64,000 bases of DNA from Enterococcus sp. 9E7_DIV0242 (GTDB taxonomy: Bacteria > Bacillota > Bacilli > Lactobacillales > Enterococcaceae), in assembly GCF_002140975.2 (NCBI RefSeq), contig NZ_CP147247.1, positions 3,957,001-4,021,000 of the forward strand, in the 5' to 3' direction. Each line of letters opens with the position of its first letter. Position 1 is the first letter of the stretch. The notes under the pieces were generated by a model. The model had not been told where the DNA came from. It did not search any database and was given only the letters and a program-made list of their open reading frames with translations. The position numbers were made by a program, and so were the translations under genes. Below, in pieces: positions 8,564-17,311 of this stretch.

Positions 8564-9526
8564 ATGGAAGAGTATAAGCAGCTGGAACAACAGCAGCCCT
8601 TACTATATAAACAGCTTCAAAAGAGCTTTGAGCATGGTCGTATTGCCCATGCTTATCTTTTTGAAGGGGATACAGGTACCGGAAAGCGTGCTTTTGCTTT
8701 GTGGCTGACAAAACGTATTTTTTGCCTTGATATAATAGAAGGAAACCCATGCAATCATTGTGTCAATTGTACCCGTATCAATGAAAATGAACATCCAGAT
8801 GTTTTGTTTGTCCGACCGGATGGGCAAACGATCAAGGTGGATCAGATTCGTCAATTGAAAACGGAGTATAGTAAAAGTGGGATGGAAACACAGCAAAAAG
8901 TGTTTATCATTGAACAAGCAGAAAAAATGAGTATTGGTGCTGCCAATAGTCTTTTAAAATTTTTAGAAGAGCCGGAGGGAAAGGTCGTTGCAATTCTTGA
9001 AACGGCATCGATTGGGAAGATTCTTCCGACTATTCAGTCACGCTGTCAGGTTCTTCATTTTCAGCCATTAGATCGGAAAAAAATGGTGTCTTTATTAAAA
9101 GATGAAGGGATCGGTGAGAAAACAGCGATTCTTTTAGCAGCATTGACAAATAGTTTGACTAAAGCGGTTGAAATCTCGCGTGATGAATGGTTTAATGAGG
9201 CTAGGGAAATCATCAAGCAGTGGTTTGATTATCTTGAAAAGGATGACCTTCAAGCGTTTATTTATGTACAAAAAAGAATGATGAAGGTGTTCAAGGAAAA
9301 GGATCAGCAGAAACTAGCGTTTGATTTGCTGTTGGCTTATTATCGTCAGCTGCTTGCACATCAGGTTTCAGAAGGAAGATTGAAGTCTGAACTCAGAAAG
9401 ACTGCTGGACGAGTAGAAGTAATTCTGACAGCCTACCAGAAATGGGAGGCAAATGTTAGCTGGCAAAGTGTTTGCGAACAACTTGTCATACGAATGATAC
9501 ACCCTAAATTAGCTATAGGAGGATAA
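8564..9526 (+). CDS. holB: DNA polymerase III delta' subunit
   Basis: 320 residues from ATG 8564; a TTG two codons earlier overlaps the darA stop. AAA+ clamp-loader domain with Walker-A-like GDTGTGKRAF (about 35-44), zinc-binding cysteines (CNHCVNC, near 60-66), the DVLFVRP and KVDQIRQL segments, KVFIIEQAEKMS and SLLKFLEEPE. It forms part of the clamp loader for the replicative polymerase. Translational coupling to darA is suggested by the spacing and weak SD. Confidence 0.94.
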   Translation: MEEYKQLEQQQPLLYKQLQKSFEHGRIAHAYLFEGDTGTGKRAFALWLTKRIFCLDIIEGNPCNHCVNCTRINENEHPDVLFVRPDGQTIKVDQIRQLKTEYSKSGMETQQKVFIIEQAEKMSIGAANSLLKFLEEPEGKVVAILETASIGKILPTIQSRCQVLHFQPLDRKKMVSLLKDEGIGEKTAILLAALTNSLTKAVEISRDEWFNEAREIIKQWFDYLEKDDLQAFIYVQKRMMKVFKEKDQQKLAFDLLLAYYRQLLAHQVSEGRLKSELRKTAGRVEVILTAYQKWEANVSWQSVCEQLVIRMIHPKLAIGG

Positions 9527-9528
9527 TA

Positions 9529-10359
9529 ATGGTTGAAGTAGTAGGCGTTCGTTTTAGAGATGCCGGACATATATATTACTTTTCTCCAGGTAAGGCAGAG
9601 TATGTCTATGAAGAAAAAGTCCTCGTAGAGTCTCAACAGTCCAAGCAAATTGCGACTGTAGCTATACCGAAGAAATCTATTGACCCTGAGGATTTACCCG
9701 AAGAGTTAAAACCGATTTTAAATAAAGCAACTTCCAAGGATTTAGAAAAAGAACAGAAGAACGTGGAAGATGCGGCAGCCGCTTTTTCAACTGCAAAAGA
9801 AAAAATCAGTGAGCATCAGCTGGAAATGAAGCTGATACGCGTAGAATATACCTTTGACAGAAGTAAAATGATTTTCTATTTTACTGCGGATGGACGCATT
9901 GATTTCCGTGAATTGGTCAAAGACCTGGCCGCTATATTCAGGACTAGAATCGAATTACGCCAGATTGGTGTAAGAGATGAAGCCAAGATTCTTGGTGGAA
10001 TTGGTCCTTGTGGTCGCCAGCTTTGTTGTTCTACTTTCTTAGGTGATTTTGTTCCCGTTTCTATTAAAATGGCAAAGGATCAAGGTCTATCGTTGAACCC
10101 AATCAAGATTTCCGGCTTATGTGGCCGCTTGATGTGTTGTCTGAAATATGAAAACGATGAATACGAAGCAGCGAAAAAAGAACTGCCTGATTATGGAAAA
10201 GAGGTTGTGACACCGGATGGCAAAGGAAAGGTTATTGGCTTGAACCTTCTGAGTCGGATTGTCAGAGTTCGTTTGTTTGGCCGCGAAACACCAGTCGAAT
10301 ATGAGTACGAAGAAATAAAGGAAGCGATGCAACAAGCTGCTGCAGAGAAGGGTGATTGA
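9529..10359 (+). CDS. ricT: PSP1-domain protein RicT (YaaT)
   Basis: 276 residues, ATG with AGGAGG 9 bases upstream and 2 bases after holB. PSP1 C-terminal domain with the Cys-rich motifs [11 protein letters not shown] and [13 protein letters not shown] (about 159-205) that ligate iron-sulfur clusters in the RicA-RicF-RicT complex of B. subtilis, where the complex guides RNase Y processing and was first found as a sporulation factor. No spore genes are expected here, so the RNA-processing role is more likely. Ends with an 8-residue Ala/Lys-rich tail. Confidence 0.92.
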   Translation: MVEVVGVRFRDAGHIYYFSPGKAEYVYEEKVLVESQQSKQIATVAIPKKSIDPEDLPEELKPILNKATSKDLEKEQKNVEDAAAAFSTAKEKISEHQLEMKLIRVEYTFDRSKMIFYFTADGRIDFRELVKDLAAIFRTRIELRQIGVRDEAKILGGIGPCGRQLCCSTFLGDFVPVSIKMAKDQGLSLNPIKISGLCGRLMCCLKYENDEYEAAKKELPDYGKEVVTPDGKGKVIGLNLLSRIVRVRLFGRETPVEYEYEEIKEAMQQAAAEKGD

Positions 10360-10360
10360 T

Positions 10361-10708
10361 ATGGATAAACGATCCCTGTATGACGGTTTTAGTTCATTGG
10401 AAGTGGAGTTAAGAGAAACCTTACTTCGCTTAGCTGAAATGAAAGAAGGACTTCATGAGCTTGTTGAAAAGAATACAACATTGGAGATTGAAAATCAGCG
10501 ACTAAGAGAACATCTGCAGGAATTGAACCAGCTTTCGCAAGAATCTGAGGATTCTTCCAAGCAGGAATTATCAAAATCGCGTATGAATCTTGAAAAATTG
10601 TATGAAGAGGGCTTCCATGTATGTAATATTTTATACGGCTCTCGCAGAGAAAATGACGAGGAATGTGCGTTTTGTCTGGATGTTATTTACGGAGAACGTA
10701 CGAGATAA
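10361..10708 (+). CDS. yabA: replication initiation control protein YabA
   Basis: 115 residues from ATG 10361 (SD AGAAGGGTGAT). Leucine-zipper-like coiled coil over residues 1-70 (tetramerisation) and a C-terminal zinc-binding region with FHVC...ECAFC. YabA binds DnaA and DnaN to restrain replication re-initiation in low-GC Gram-positives. It starts directly after the ricT stop. Confidence 0.93.
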   Translation: MDKRSLYDGFSSLEVELRETLLRLAEMKEGLHELVEKNTTLEIENQRLREHLQELNQLSQESEDSSKQELSKSRMNLEKLYEEGFHVCNILYGSRRENDEECAFCLDVIYGERTR

Positions 10709-10727
10709 CCAATAGTAAAAAATCGGG

Positions 10728-10829
10728 ACAGAAGCATTGTGCTTCAAGAAATAAAGCAGAATAGCCAAAATTTATTTCATATATATTTCGGTGTTCAACT
10801 TATTTCTTGGAGGCAGCTTCTGTTCTTTT
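10728..10829. repeat. long interrupted inverted repeat between yabA and rsmI
   Basis: ACAGAAGC (10728-10735) pairs with GCTTCTGT (10815-10822), and CAAGAAATAA (10745-10754) pairs with TTATTTCTTG (10800-10809), around a 45-base AT-rich loop. The element is preceded by GGG and followed by TCTTTTG. It may act as a terminator or processing hairpin before rsmI. The GGGACA(G/A)A start resembles the palindrome at 18762-18834, suggesting a dispersed element family. Confidence 0.6.
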
Positions 10830-10860
10830 GTTTGTAATGAAGGAATAGAACAGGAGGGTA

Positions 10861-11724
10861 ATGATGCAGAAGCAAAAGAGCTATATAGATGGGATTCAAG
10901 GAAAGTTATACTTAGTACCGACGCCAATAGGGAATCTTGAAGATATGACATTTCGCTGTATTCGTCAGCTCAAAGAAGCAGATCTAATTGCTAGTGAAGA
11001 CACACGAAACACCAAGAAATTATTGACGCATTTTGACATTGAAACGCCTCAGATCAGCTTCCATGAGCATAATTATAAAGAGCGAATCCCCCAATTGATT
11101 GAACGACTAAATAATGGCGAAACGCTTGCACAGGTCAGTGATGCAGGGATGCCTTCGATTAGCGATCCCGGACATGAATTAGTTCTTGCTTGTATTAAAA
11201 GTGACATTGATGTGATTGCATTACCTGGAGCGTCAGCCGGGATTACCGCATTGATTGCATCAGGGATTCTTCCTCAGCCATTTACCTTTTATGGGTTCTT
11301 ACCGAGAAAGGCGAAAGAGCAGCAAGCTATTTTTGAAGAAATCAGCCAGTTGCCTCCAACTCAGATTTTTTATGAATCGCCGCATAGAGTAGCGGCAACA
11401 CTGAAAAATATGATGCCTATTTATGGGGAAGAAAGACAGGCTGTGCTGTGTCGAGAATTAACAAAGCTACATGAAGAATATTTGCGTGGTACGATTGCAG
11501 AGCTAGTGACTTATCTTGCAGAGCATACAATCAAAGGGGAATGCTGCTTGATTATTTCTGGTGGTCAACCGGAAAATGAGCCAATCTCATTTCCTGACTC
11601 GATTATCGAACATGTGGATCAGCTGATTGCTACGGGTATGACTTCAAAAGAGGCAATTAAGGAAGCTGCCAAAGTGCGAGGCGTAAAAAAACAGGAAGTG
11701 TATAAGGTCTATCATACAGAGTGA
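10861..11724 (+). CDS. rsmI: 16S rRNA (cytidine-1402-2'-O)-methyltransferase
   Basis: 287 residues from the first of two adjacent ATGs (AGGAGG at 10852-10857 could serve either). Tetrapyrrole-methylase-like fold: LYLVPTPIGNLEDMTFR near the N-terminus, ASEDTRNTKKLL, QVSDAGMPSISDPGHELV and PGASAGITALIASG. It methylates the 2'-OH of C1402 in the ribosomal P site using SAM. It closes the tmk-darA-holB-ricT-yabA cluster; yabB and yazA, which sit before it in Bacillus, are absent. Confidence 0.95.
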   Translation: MMQKQKSYIDGIQGKLYLVPTPIGNLEDMTFRCIRQLKEADLIASEDTRNTKKLLTHFDIETPQISFHEHNYKERIPQLIERLNNGETLAQVSDAGMPSISDPGHELVLACIKSDIDVIALPGASAGITALIASGILPQPFTFYGFLPRKAKEQQAIFEEISQLPPTQIFYESPHRVAATLKNMMPIYGEERQAVLCRELTKLHEEYLRGTIAELVTYLAEHTIKGECCLIISGGQPENEPISFPDSIIEHVDQLIATGMTSKEAIKEAAKVRGVKKQEVYKVYHTE

Positions 11725-11782
11725 ACTTTGCATAGGTACAAAGGAAAAGGCATGCTTCAAGTGAACAACTCAACGAATGAAT

Positions 11783-11832
11783 AGAAGGAGATCTTTGATT
11801 GGCTAGGGAAGCTTAATCAGAGGTCTTCTTTT
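11783..11832 (+). terminator. intrinsic terminator after rsmI
   Basis: AGAAG pairs with CTTCT and, after a GAG bulge, ATCTTTGATT pairs with AATCAGAGGT (two G-T pairs); the 3' side ends in CTTCTTTT. Confidence 0.7.
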
Positions 11833-11972
11833 GACTATTAGGGTTTGTAAGAATGTAAAGTGAAGAAATCCCGATAGAGCGATTGATGGATAGTTTTTTT
11901 ATAATATAAGGGTCTTGCTTTAGGAGTTTTCTTAGCTTTTACATCTATAACTCATTTCTTAAATCATGCGAA

Positions 11973-11989
11973 TGTTAGTTTATATCACG
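11973..11989. promoter_or_regulatory. distal GlnR-type operator (one mismatch)
   Basis: TGTTA-N7-TCACG compared with the GlnR/TnrA consensus TGTNA-N7-TNACA: only the last base differs. It lies 85 bases (about 8 helical turns) upstream of the perfect site at 12058. Confidence 0.55.
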
Positions 11990-12057
11990 TGAATAGTCAT
12001 TAAATTCAGAAAATTTTGAAAAATAAATGGTTTTCTCTAGTGGTTATACAAAAAATA

Positions 12058-12074
12058 TGTTAGGATATCTAACA
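12058..12074. promoter_or_regulatory. GlnR operator of amtB-glnK
   Basis: TGTTA-GGATATC-TAACA is a perfect match to the GlnR/TnrA consensus TGTNA-N7-TNACA and a full palindrome (ATGTTAG/CTAACAT). It lies 49 bases before the amtB ATG. Established knowledge: GlnR represses ammonium transport genes under nitrogen excess in low-GC Gram-positives. Confidence 0.88.
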
Positions 12075-12122
12075 TAATCAAAGTGAAGGTTGATTATAAA
12101 TTGAAATTGGAGGGATCGGGCA

Positions 12123-13340
12123 ATGGATATGGCAAGCGTAGCATTTATTATTATTTGTACAGCAATGGTGTTTTTAATGACTCCTGCACTGGCATTCTTT
12201 TATGGAGGGCTGGAAAGAAGAAAAAATATTCTTAATACCATGATGATGGTCATTTGTGTAATGGGGTTAGCTTCTGTTTTATGGATTGGGTTAGGCTATT
12301 CCTTATCTTTCAGTGGAGAGGAATCGTTTGTTGGGAATTTTGATAAGCTCTTTTTTAACAATGTTTCAATGACAGAAGGAGAAGGAATTCCAGAAGGGCT
12401 GTTTGCGGCATTTCAAATGATGTTTGCATTGATCACAACAGCAATTATTACTGGCTCTGTCGTTGGAAGAATGCGTTTCTCAGCTATTTTTCTTTTTATC
12501 GCTATTTGGTCAATCGTCGTATATTATCCGATGGCTCATATGGTTTGGGGGGGCGGATTTTTAGATGCGATTGGCTCCGTCGATTTTGCCGGAGGAAATG
12601 TTGTCCATATCAGCTCCGGGATATCCGGTTTGGTATTAGCAATTGTATTGGGCAGACGACGTGAATATAGACAAACAGAGTATCGTCCGCATAATATTCC
12701 TTTTGTTGTTTTAGGTGCGGGTTTGTTGTGGTTCGGCTGGTTTGGCTTCAACGCAGGTTCAGCCTTAGCACCAAATGGATTAGCCGTTCATGCGTTGTTG
12801 ACCACAAATACAGCAGCTGCAAGTGCAATGCTTTCTTGGATGTTGATTGAAAAGCTGATCAATGGAAAACCGACTGTTGTTGGGGCATGTACCGGTGCTG
12901 TTGTCGGTCTGGTCGCGATTACACCTGGTGCAGGCTTTGTTTCTCTTTGGAGTTCACTGGTAATCGGTGCTTTAGTCAGTCCATTTTGCTACTATTTTAT
13001 CTCTGTTATCAAGCATCGGTTTGGCTTCGATGACGCGTTGGATGCTTTTGGTTGCCATGGTATAGGTGGGATATTCGGCGGCATCATGACGGGTGTTTTT
13101 GCAGATGCTTCTGTTGGTGGTAAGACAGGCTTGATTTATGGAGAAACACAACTTTTTATTGCTCAGTTGGAAAGCATCTTGTTTACACTCGTATTTGCAG
13201 GTCTGGCAAGTTTTATTATCATTAAGGCAATTCAATTAGTTATGCCAATTCGGGTGACACCGAAAGAAGAAGCGCTTGGAATGGACCGGATCGAGCATGA
13301 TGAGACGGCGTACCCGACCTTTATGGGGTTGGATTCGTAG
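12123..13340 (+). CDS. amtB: ammonium transporter AmtB
   Basis: 405 residues with 11 membrane helices expected for Amt channels. Conserved sites: FFYGGLERRKNILNTMMM near the N-terminus, pore twin histidines in PMAHMVWGGGFL and FGCHGIGGIFGG, and the GxxDFAGGNVVHISSG segment. It conducts ammonium/ammonia across the membrane. SD GGAGGGAT precedes the ATG. It is followed 103 bases later by its regulator glnK, the conserved amtB-glnK pair, behind a GlnR operator. Confidence 0.96.
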   Translation: MDMASVAFIIICTAMVFLMTPALAFFYGGLERRKNILNTMMMVICVMGLASVLWIGLGYSLSFSGEESFVGNFDKLFFNNVSMTEGEGIPEGLFAAFQMMFALITTAIITGSVVGRMRFSAIFLFIAIWSIVVYYPMAHMVWGGGFLDAIGSVDFAGGNVVHISSGISGLVLAIVLGRRREYRQTEYRPHNIPFVVLGAGLLWFGWFGFNAGSALAPNGLAVHALLTTNTAAASAMLSWMLIEKLINGKPTVVGACTGAVVGLVAITPGAGFVSLWSSLVIGALVSPFCYYFISVIKHRFGFDDALDAFGCHGIGGIFGGIMTGVFADASVGGKTGLIYGETQLFIAQLESILFTLVFAGLASFIIIKAIQLVMPIRVTPKEEALGMDRIEHDETAYPTFMGLDS

Positions 13341-13443
13341 AAAGGACTTAACACAGCACTTTTTTGGAGAACGACTATTGAATGGAGCGTTGTGATAGAG
13401 AAGTATTCACTCATGACAAGCTCAGACAGAAAAGAGGGAAACA

Positions 13444-13785
13444 ATGAAAAAAATAGAGGCGATTATTCAGCAAGATATGCTGGAGGAATTAAAGGATGCA
13501 ATCGATCGTGAAGTGGAAATCAGCGGCATGACAGTGATGCAGGTTTTAGGCTGTGGGAAGCAAAAAGGCCTGAAAGAATATGTGCGTGGACAAGAAGTTA
13601 TTACCACCCTTTTGCCGAAAGTGATGGTCAGTTTCATAGTAAAGGATGAGCAAGTGGAGGATATTATCGCGCGTATTCTGGATATTTGCCAGACAGAGGA
13701 AGTCGGTGATGGGAAAATATTTGTATACCCTATTGAAGAAGCTGTCCGAATTCGTACGAGAGAACGTGGAACTCAAGCGATTTGA
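13444..13785 (+). CDS. glnK: PII nitrogen-regulatory protein GlnK/NrgB
   Basis: 113 residues, the PII size. MKKIEAIIQQDMLEELKDAI, the MTVMQVLGCGKQKG strand and the closing GDGKIFVYPIEEAVRIRTRERG fit the PII signature. The T-loop reads EYVRGQEV: the tyrosine that is uridylylated in proteobacterial PII (position 51, normally GxEY) is Val, so covalent control by GlnD is not expected. It probably gates AmtB by binding, responding to 2-oxoglutarate/ATP. SD GAGGGAA precedes the ATG. Confidence 0.94.
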   Translation: MKKIEAIIQQDMLEELKDAIDREVEISGMTVMQVLGCGKQKGLKEYVRGQEVITTLLPKVMVSFIVKDEQVEDIIARILDICQTEEVGDGKIFVYPIEEAVRIRTRERGTQAI

Positions 13786-13878
13786 GTCTATAGAAAATTT
13801 GCTATATAAGAGATGTTGATCAAGACGAAGAGTAATTGTAGAGCAGCTATCATGTGTTAAAACTAAATATATAAATAC

Positions 13879-13944
13879 CCTTATTTCTTATCTAACTGTC
13901 GAACAAACAGGAATCGTCAGTTGAGTAAGAAATAAGGTTTTTTT
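13879..13944 (+). terminator. intrinsic terminator after glnK
   Basis: CCTTATTTCTTA (13879-13890) pairs with TAAGAAATAAGG (13926-13937), with an inner AACTG/CAGTT stem, followed by seven Ts. Confidence 0.88.
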
Positions 13945-14050
13945 ATTAGGTATTTCAATTTTGTGAAAAAAAACATAAAATTCAGATAGACTTTTTGGAT
14001 GAAATAATGTAAATTTAAGATTGAATAATTGTTTTTTAGGAGGATGAAAC

Positions 14051-15799
14051 ATGGGGATGAAAAAGTGGTTAGTGATGATTGTTTGTTTATTGGGGACAGC
14101 AGTTAGTCTAGATACATTGGAAACAGAGGCGGCTGCAAACAATACAATCACAGGTTCTGTATATCATGATATCAATGGAAATGGTGTACAAGAGTTAAGT
14201 AAATTGGAAGTTGGGTTGGCAGAGCAAAAAGTAGTGCTTTATCAGAATTTGGAGGATGCTCAAAATAGCCGAAATATGTTACGAACAGTTACAACCAACG
14301 GATTAGGCATATTCAGCTTTTCCAAGCTTGAAAAAGGCAGCTATTATTTACGCTATGATCAAAACGAAGGATACACTCCGACAATATCTGAAAACAATGT
14401 AAGTGATGCGTATGGTCAAAGGATTCCGGGAATCGTTCAGGTCAATGTGGATAAAAAACTACAATTGGTTTATACGACAAAGCTATCGTTGAGAAGAGCG
14501 ACTTCTTTGAACATCCTGCCATTTGGCGATGTCAACTGGGATGGTGTGATGAATGCAGATGAGGAAATCGTCAATGGAAAAACAATGATTATTTTAGATC
14601 TTAGACGTCTATCTAATGTATTGAAGTCAGGTGAATTGGCTTCTATTGATCTTCCTTCATTATTGTTGAATGCTGTTAATGGAAACGTTGATATTGCAAA
14701 TTCGATATATTTGAGAACAACAAAAAATGGAGAAATCATCAATATGCCTGATGTTGAATCTGGGTTTTATGTGATGATTCGTTCACCATTTAATTTAACG
14801 TTATCAGGAATGTTGGAAAATACAGCCAAGATTTCCGCAATTTTGGATATCATTCAAGGGAAGGATATTACTGGTATTTTGGATCATCCGGAATTGGTTT
14901 CAACTGGAGATATCGATACAAATTCTGATAATCGATATATCAAGTTATTGGCACAGCTCTTGCCGCAAATTGCGAATGAGTTTGATAAAATTGATTATGC
15001 TTCCTTATTAGGTGAAGAAAATGCAGCGACGATTTATGAATCGACAGAAAAATTACGAAAACTCGGCCATTTGATCGATCAGCTGCCAGCAACACGTTTT
15101 GTCAAAGTCAATTACTTTGGGCATGCGTATGACCTGACAGGATTGCAATTCAAGAAAACAAACCAATTTTTCTTTGGTATCAAAGAATATGCAGCAATTA
15201 CAGGTCAAGTATTTACAGATACGAACTTGGATGGGAAAAAAGGAACCCTTGAATTTTTGAAAGCTGTAACAGTAACGGCTTATGATGAAAGTGGAACTAT
15301 TTTAGCGCAGACAACATCTCCCGGATTACTTGGCGAATATAAATTAGACAAATTGCCTTATGGTCAACCGATCTATCTAGGTGTTTCTGAAAGTGCTCCG
15401 GTGTATCCGGAAGTAGTTGATGGTAAACCGCAAGCATTGGCTGATAAGAAAATAGCCGCAGTCTATGAGTTTGGACGAACAGATAATGTGACGACGATTT
15501 CGCAAAATATCGGTATTGCTTCATTATCGGATATCACGGTAAGTGTGAAAACGAGAGACGAAGCGAAAAACACTGCTACATTGACGTTTTCTAACAAGAA
15601 TAGTGCGGCAGTGACGGTAAATTATGAGGTGAATAACGAGGCTGCTGGATCGTTTGATATAAAGGCAAAAGGGTTATTTGCAAAAGAAGCGGTCTACAAT
15701 TTACCCTTGGATTCATTGAAAGCTATCGGTGAAAATCAATTGAAGGCGAAGTGGACTGTTGGAATTTATCAAGGTTCGTTGAAGCTGTTAGACTTCTAA
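14051..15799 (+). CDS. secreted SdrD B-type repeat protein
   Basis: 582 residues, ATG with AGGAGG upstream. Signal peptide about 1-28 (KKWLVMIVCLLGTAVSL). Two SdrD-B-like beta-sandwich domains: about 33-115 (ITGSVYHDINGNGVQE...GIFSFSKLEKGSYYLRY) and about 386-470 (ITGQVFTDTNLDGKKG...GEYKLDKLPYG). Calcium-loop-like acidic DxNxDG motifs occur in both and at about 158-170 (GDVNWDGVMNADEE), the last resembling an EF-hand/dockerin loop. A final beta-rich domain (about 510-582) ends at KLLDF with no LPxTG, WxL or membrane anchor seen, so the protein is probably released or held non-covalently. Adhesion is only a guess. Confidence 0.7.
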   Translation: MGMKKWLVMIVCLLGTAVSLDTLETEAAANNTITGSVYHDINGNGVQELSKLEVGLAEQKVVLYQNLEDAQNSRNMLRTVTTNGLGIFSFSKLEKGSYYLRYDQNEGYTPTISENNVSDAYGQRIPGIVQVNVDKKLQLVYTTKLSLRRATSLNILPFGDVNWDGVMNADEEIVNGKTMIILDLRRLSNVLKSGELASIDLPSLLLNAVNGNVDIANSIYLRTTKNGEIINMPDVESGFYVMIRSPFNLTLSGMLENTAKISAILDIIQGKDITGILDHPELVSTGDIDTNSDNRYIKLLAQLLPQIANEFDKIDYASLLGEENAATIYESTEKLRKLGHLIDQLPATRFVKVNYFGHAYDLTGLQFKKTNQFFFGIKEYAAITGQVFTDTNLDGKKGTLEFLKAVTVTAYDESGTILAQTTSPGLLGEYKLDKLPYGQPIYLGVSESAPVYPEVVDGKPQALADKKIAAVYEFGRTDNVTTISQNIGIASLSDITVSVKTRDEAKNTATLTFSNKNSAAVTVNYEVNNEAAGSFDIKAKGLFAKEAVYNLPLDSLKAIGENQLKAKWTVGIYQGSLKLLDF

Positions 15800-15918
15800 A
15801 AGAACAAGCTGAAGAGTGCAATAGACTTGTGGATTATTGCTTAATGAACGGAGAATTACCGTGAGGCACACCAGCTTTGTTAAAGACAAAATGCTTTTTG
15901 AATAGCTTTTAGTTAGTG

Positions 15919-15957
15919 GAGTATGGGCCTGTGTGACCTATACTCTGCTTTTTTATT
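15919..15957 (+). terminator. intrinsic terminator after SdrB-type gene
   Basis: GAGTATGGG pairs with CCTATACTC (one G-T pair) around a 9-base loop, followed by TGCTTTTTTATTT. Confidence 0.82.
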
Positions 15958-16080
15958 TATAACTAATTGTAATTCTTGGACTAAATCATTATAGATGTTC
16001 CATAATTTCAGTCTTATTGTACGTAAGCTGTTCAAGCTCATTCCGCCTTTCGTGATGCTCATAGTTAAAGTTCGACTAGA

Positions 16081-16109
16081 TTGAATATGAACAAATGTTC
16101 GTTTATAAT
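16081..16109 (+). promoter_or_regulatory. dinB promoter
   Basis: TTGAAT (16081-16086), a 17-base spacer and TATAAT (16104-16109), 24 bases before the dinB ATG. A LexA box fills the spacer. Confidence 0.85.
16088..16101. promoter_or_regulatory. LexA (SOS) box of dinB
   Basis: TGAACAAATGTTCG matches the Gram-positive LexA consensus CGAACRNRYGTTCG at all but the first base. It sits between the -35 and -10 elements, so LexA would block RNA polymerase. Confidence 0.88.
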
Positions 16110-16132
16110 AGAAGGTAAGGGAGGCAGGAAAG

Positions 16133-17272
16133 ATGAGTGAATTGCGATTTCCATTAAAAAAAGATACGTCAAGAAAAATTATTCATATCGATATGGACGC
16201 TTTTTTTGCTTCTGTAGAAGAGCGGGATCATCCGGAGCTTGTCGGTCACCCTTTAGTTATTGCGCGTCATCCCAGTGATACAGGAGGACGAGGCGTTGTT
16301 ACTACGGCAAACTATGAGGCGAGAAAGTATGGGATCCATTCTGCAATGAGTGCACTAAAAGCATTCGAGCTTTGTCCTGAAGCGATATTCAAAGAAGGGA
16401 ATCATCAGAAGTATACGGAGATATCTCAGCAGATTCGAAAGATTTTTCGACGGTATACAGATATTATTGAGCCTGTCTCAATTGATGAAGCTTATTTAGA
16501 TGTAACAGAGAATAAAATCAACAGCAAATCTGCAATCAAAATTGCGAAGCTGATCCAACACGATATTTGGATAGAGCTGCAGCTGACTTGTTCTGCCGGT
16601 GTCAGTTATAATAAATTCTTAGCGAAGCTAGCTTCTGATTTTCAAAAGCCTAAAGGATTGACCGTGATTCTGCCGGATGAAGCAGAAGGATTTTTAAAGG
16701 CACTTCCTATCGAGAAATTTCATGGGATTGGCAAGAAGACGGTTCCTAAAATGAATGAGCTGGGGATTTACACTGGTGAAGATTTGTATAATATGGATGA
16801 AATGGCTTTGATCCGTCATTTCGGTAAAATGGGTTATTCTTTATACAGGAAGGTACGAGGTATTCATGATTCGCCAGTCAACATCACGAGAGATCGAAAG
16901 TCAGTCGGTAAAGAGCATACATATGGCACACCTTTGGCAACGGAAAATGAAGTGACTACACAGTTGCGGATATTAGCAGACAAGGTGGAGCAGTCTCTTC
17001 GACGCGTACAGAGACATGGGAAAACAATTGTATTGAAGGTTCGTTATACAGATTATTCGACGATTACTAAAAGGAAAACATTACCTAATTACATTTTGGC
17101 AAAAGAAGAGCTTTTCTATCAGGCAAAACTTATTTGGGAAGAAGTTGGAGGCTTGGAAAAAGGCATTCGATTGTTGGGGATTACTTTGACCACGTTGGAT
17201 CCGTTAACTTATGAGAACATCACTTTGCCTTTATGGGAAAAAGTGGATTATCAAGAATCAGAAGATACATAG
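16133..17272 (+). CDS. dinB: DNA polymerase IV (Y-family)
   Basis: 379 residues. Y-family polymerase: HIDMDAFFASVE (catalytic Asp) near the N-terminus, VVTTANYEARKYGIHSAM, the second catalytic motif SIDEAYLDVT (about 118-127), an HhH region (KFHGIGKKTVPKMNELGI) and a little-finger domain. SD GGGAGGCAGG precedes the ATG. It carries out error-prone translesion synthesis. The LexA box in its promoter makes it part of the SOS response. Confidence 0.96.
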   Translation: MSELRFPLKKDTSRKIIHIDMDAFFASVEERDHPELVGHPLVIARHPSDTGGRGVVTTANYEARKYGIHSAMSALKAFELCPEAIFKEGNHQKYTEISQQIRKIFRRYTDIIEPVSIDEAYLDVTENKINSKSAIKIAKLIQHDIWIELQLTCSAGVSYNKFLAKLASDFQKPKGLTVILPDEAEGFLKALPIEKFHGIGKKTVPKMNELGIYTGEDLYNMDEMALIRHFGKMGYSLYRKVRGIHDSPVNITRDRKSVGKEHTYGTPLATENEVTTQLRILADKVEQSLRRVQRHGKTIVLKVRYTDYSTITKRKTLPNYILAKEELFYQAKLIWEEVGGLEKGIRLLGITLTTLDPLTYENITLPLWEKVDYQESEDT

Positions 17273-17311
17273 TCCTTAGATAAAATGACGAGGATAGAAG
17301 GAGTAAAAAAT

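Larger units (their letters stand above)
11725..12122. other. rsmI-amtB intergenic region
   Basis: 398 bases without a gene. It holds a terminator at 11783-11832, two GlnR-type sites (11973-11989 and 12058-12074) and the AT-rich amtB promoter region. Nothing else was recognised. Confidence 0.7.
15800..16132. other. intergenic region before dinB
   Basis: 333 bases holding the terminator of the SdrB-type gene (15919-15957) and the LexA-controlled dinB promoter (16081-16109). No gene or other structure seen in the remainder. Confidence 0.7.
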
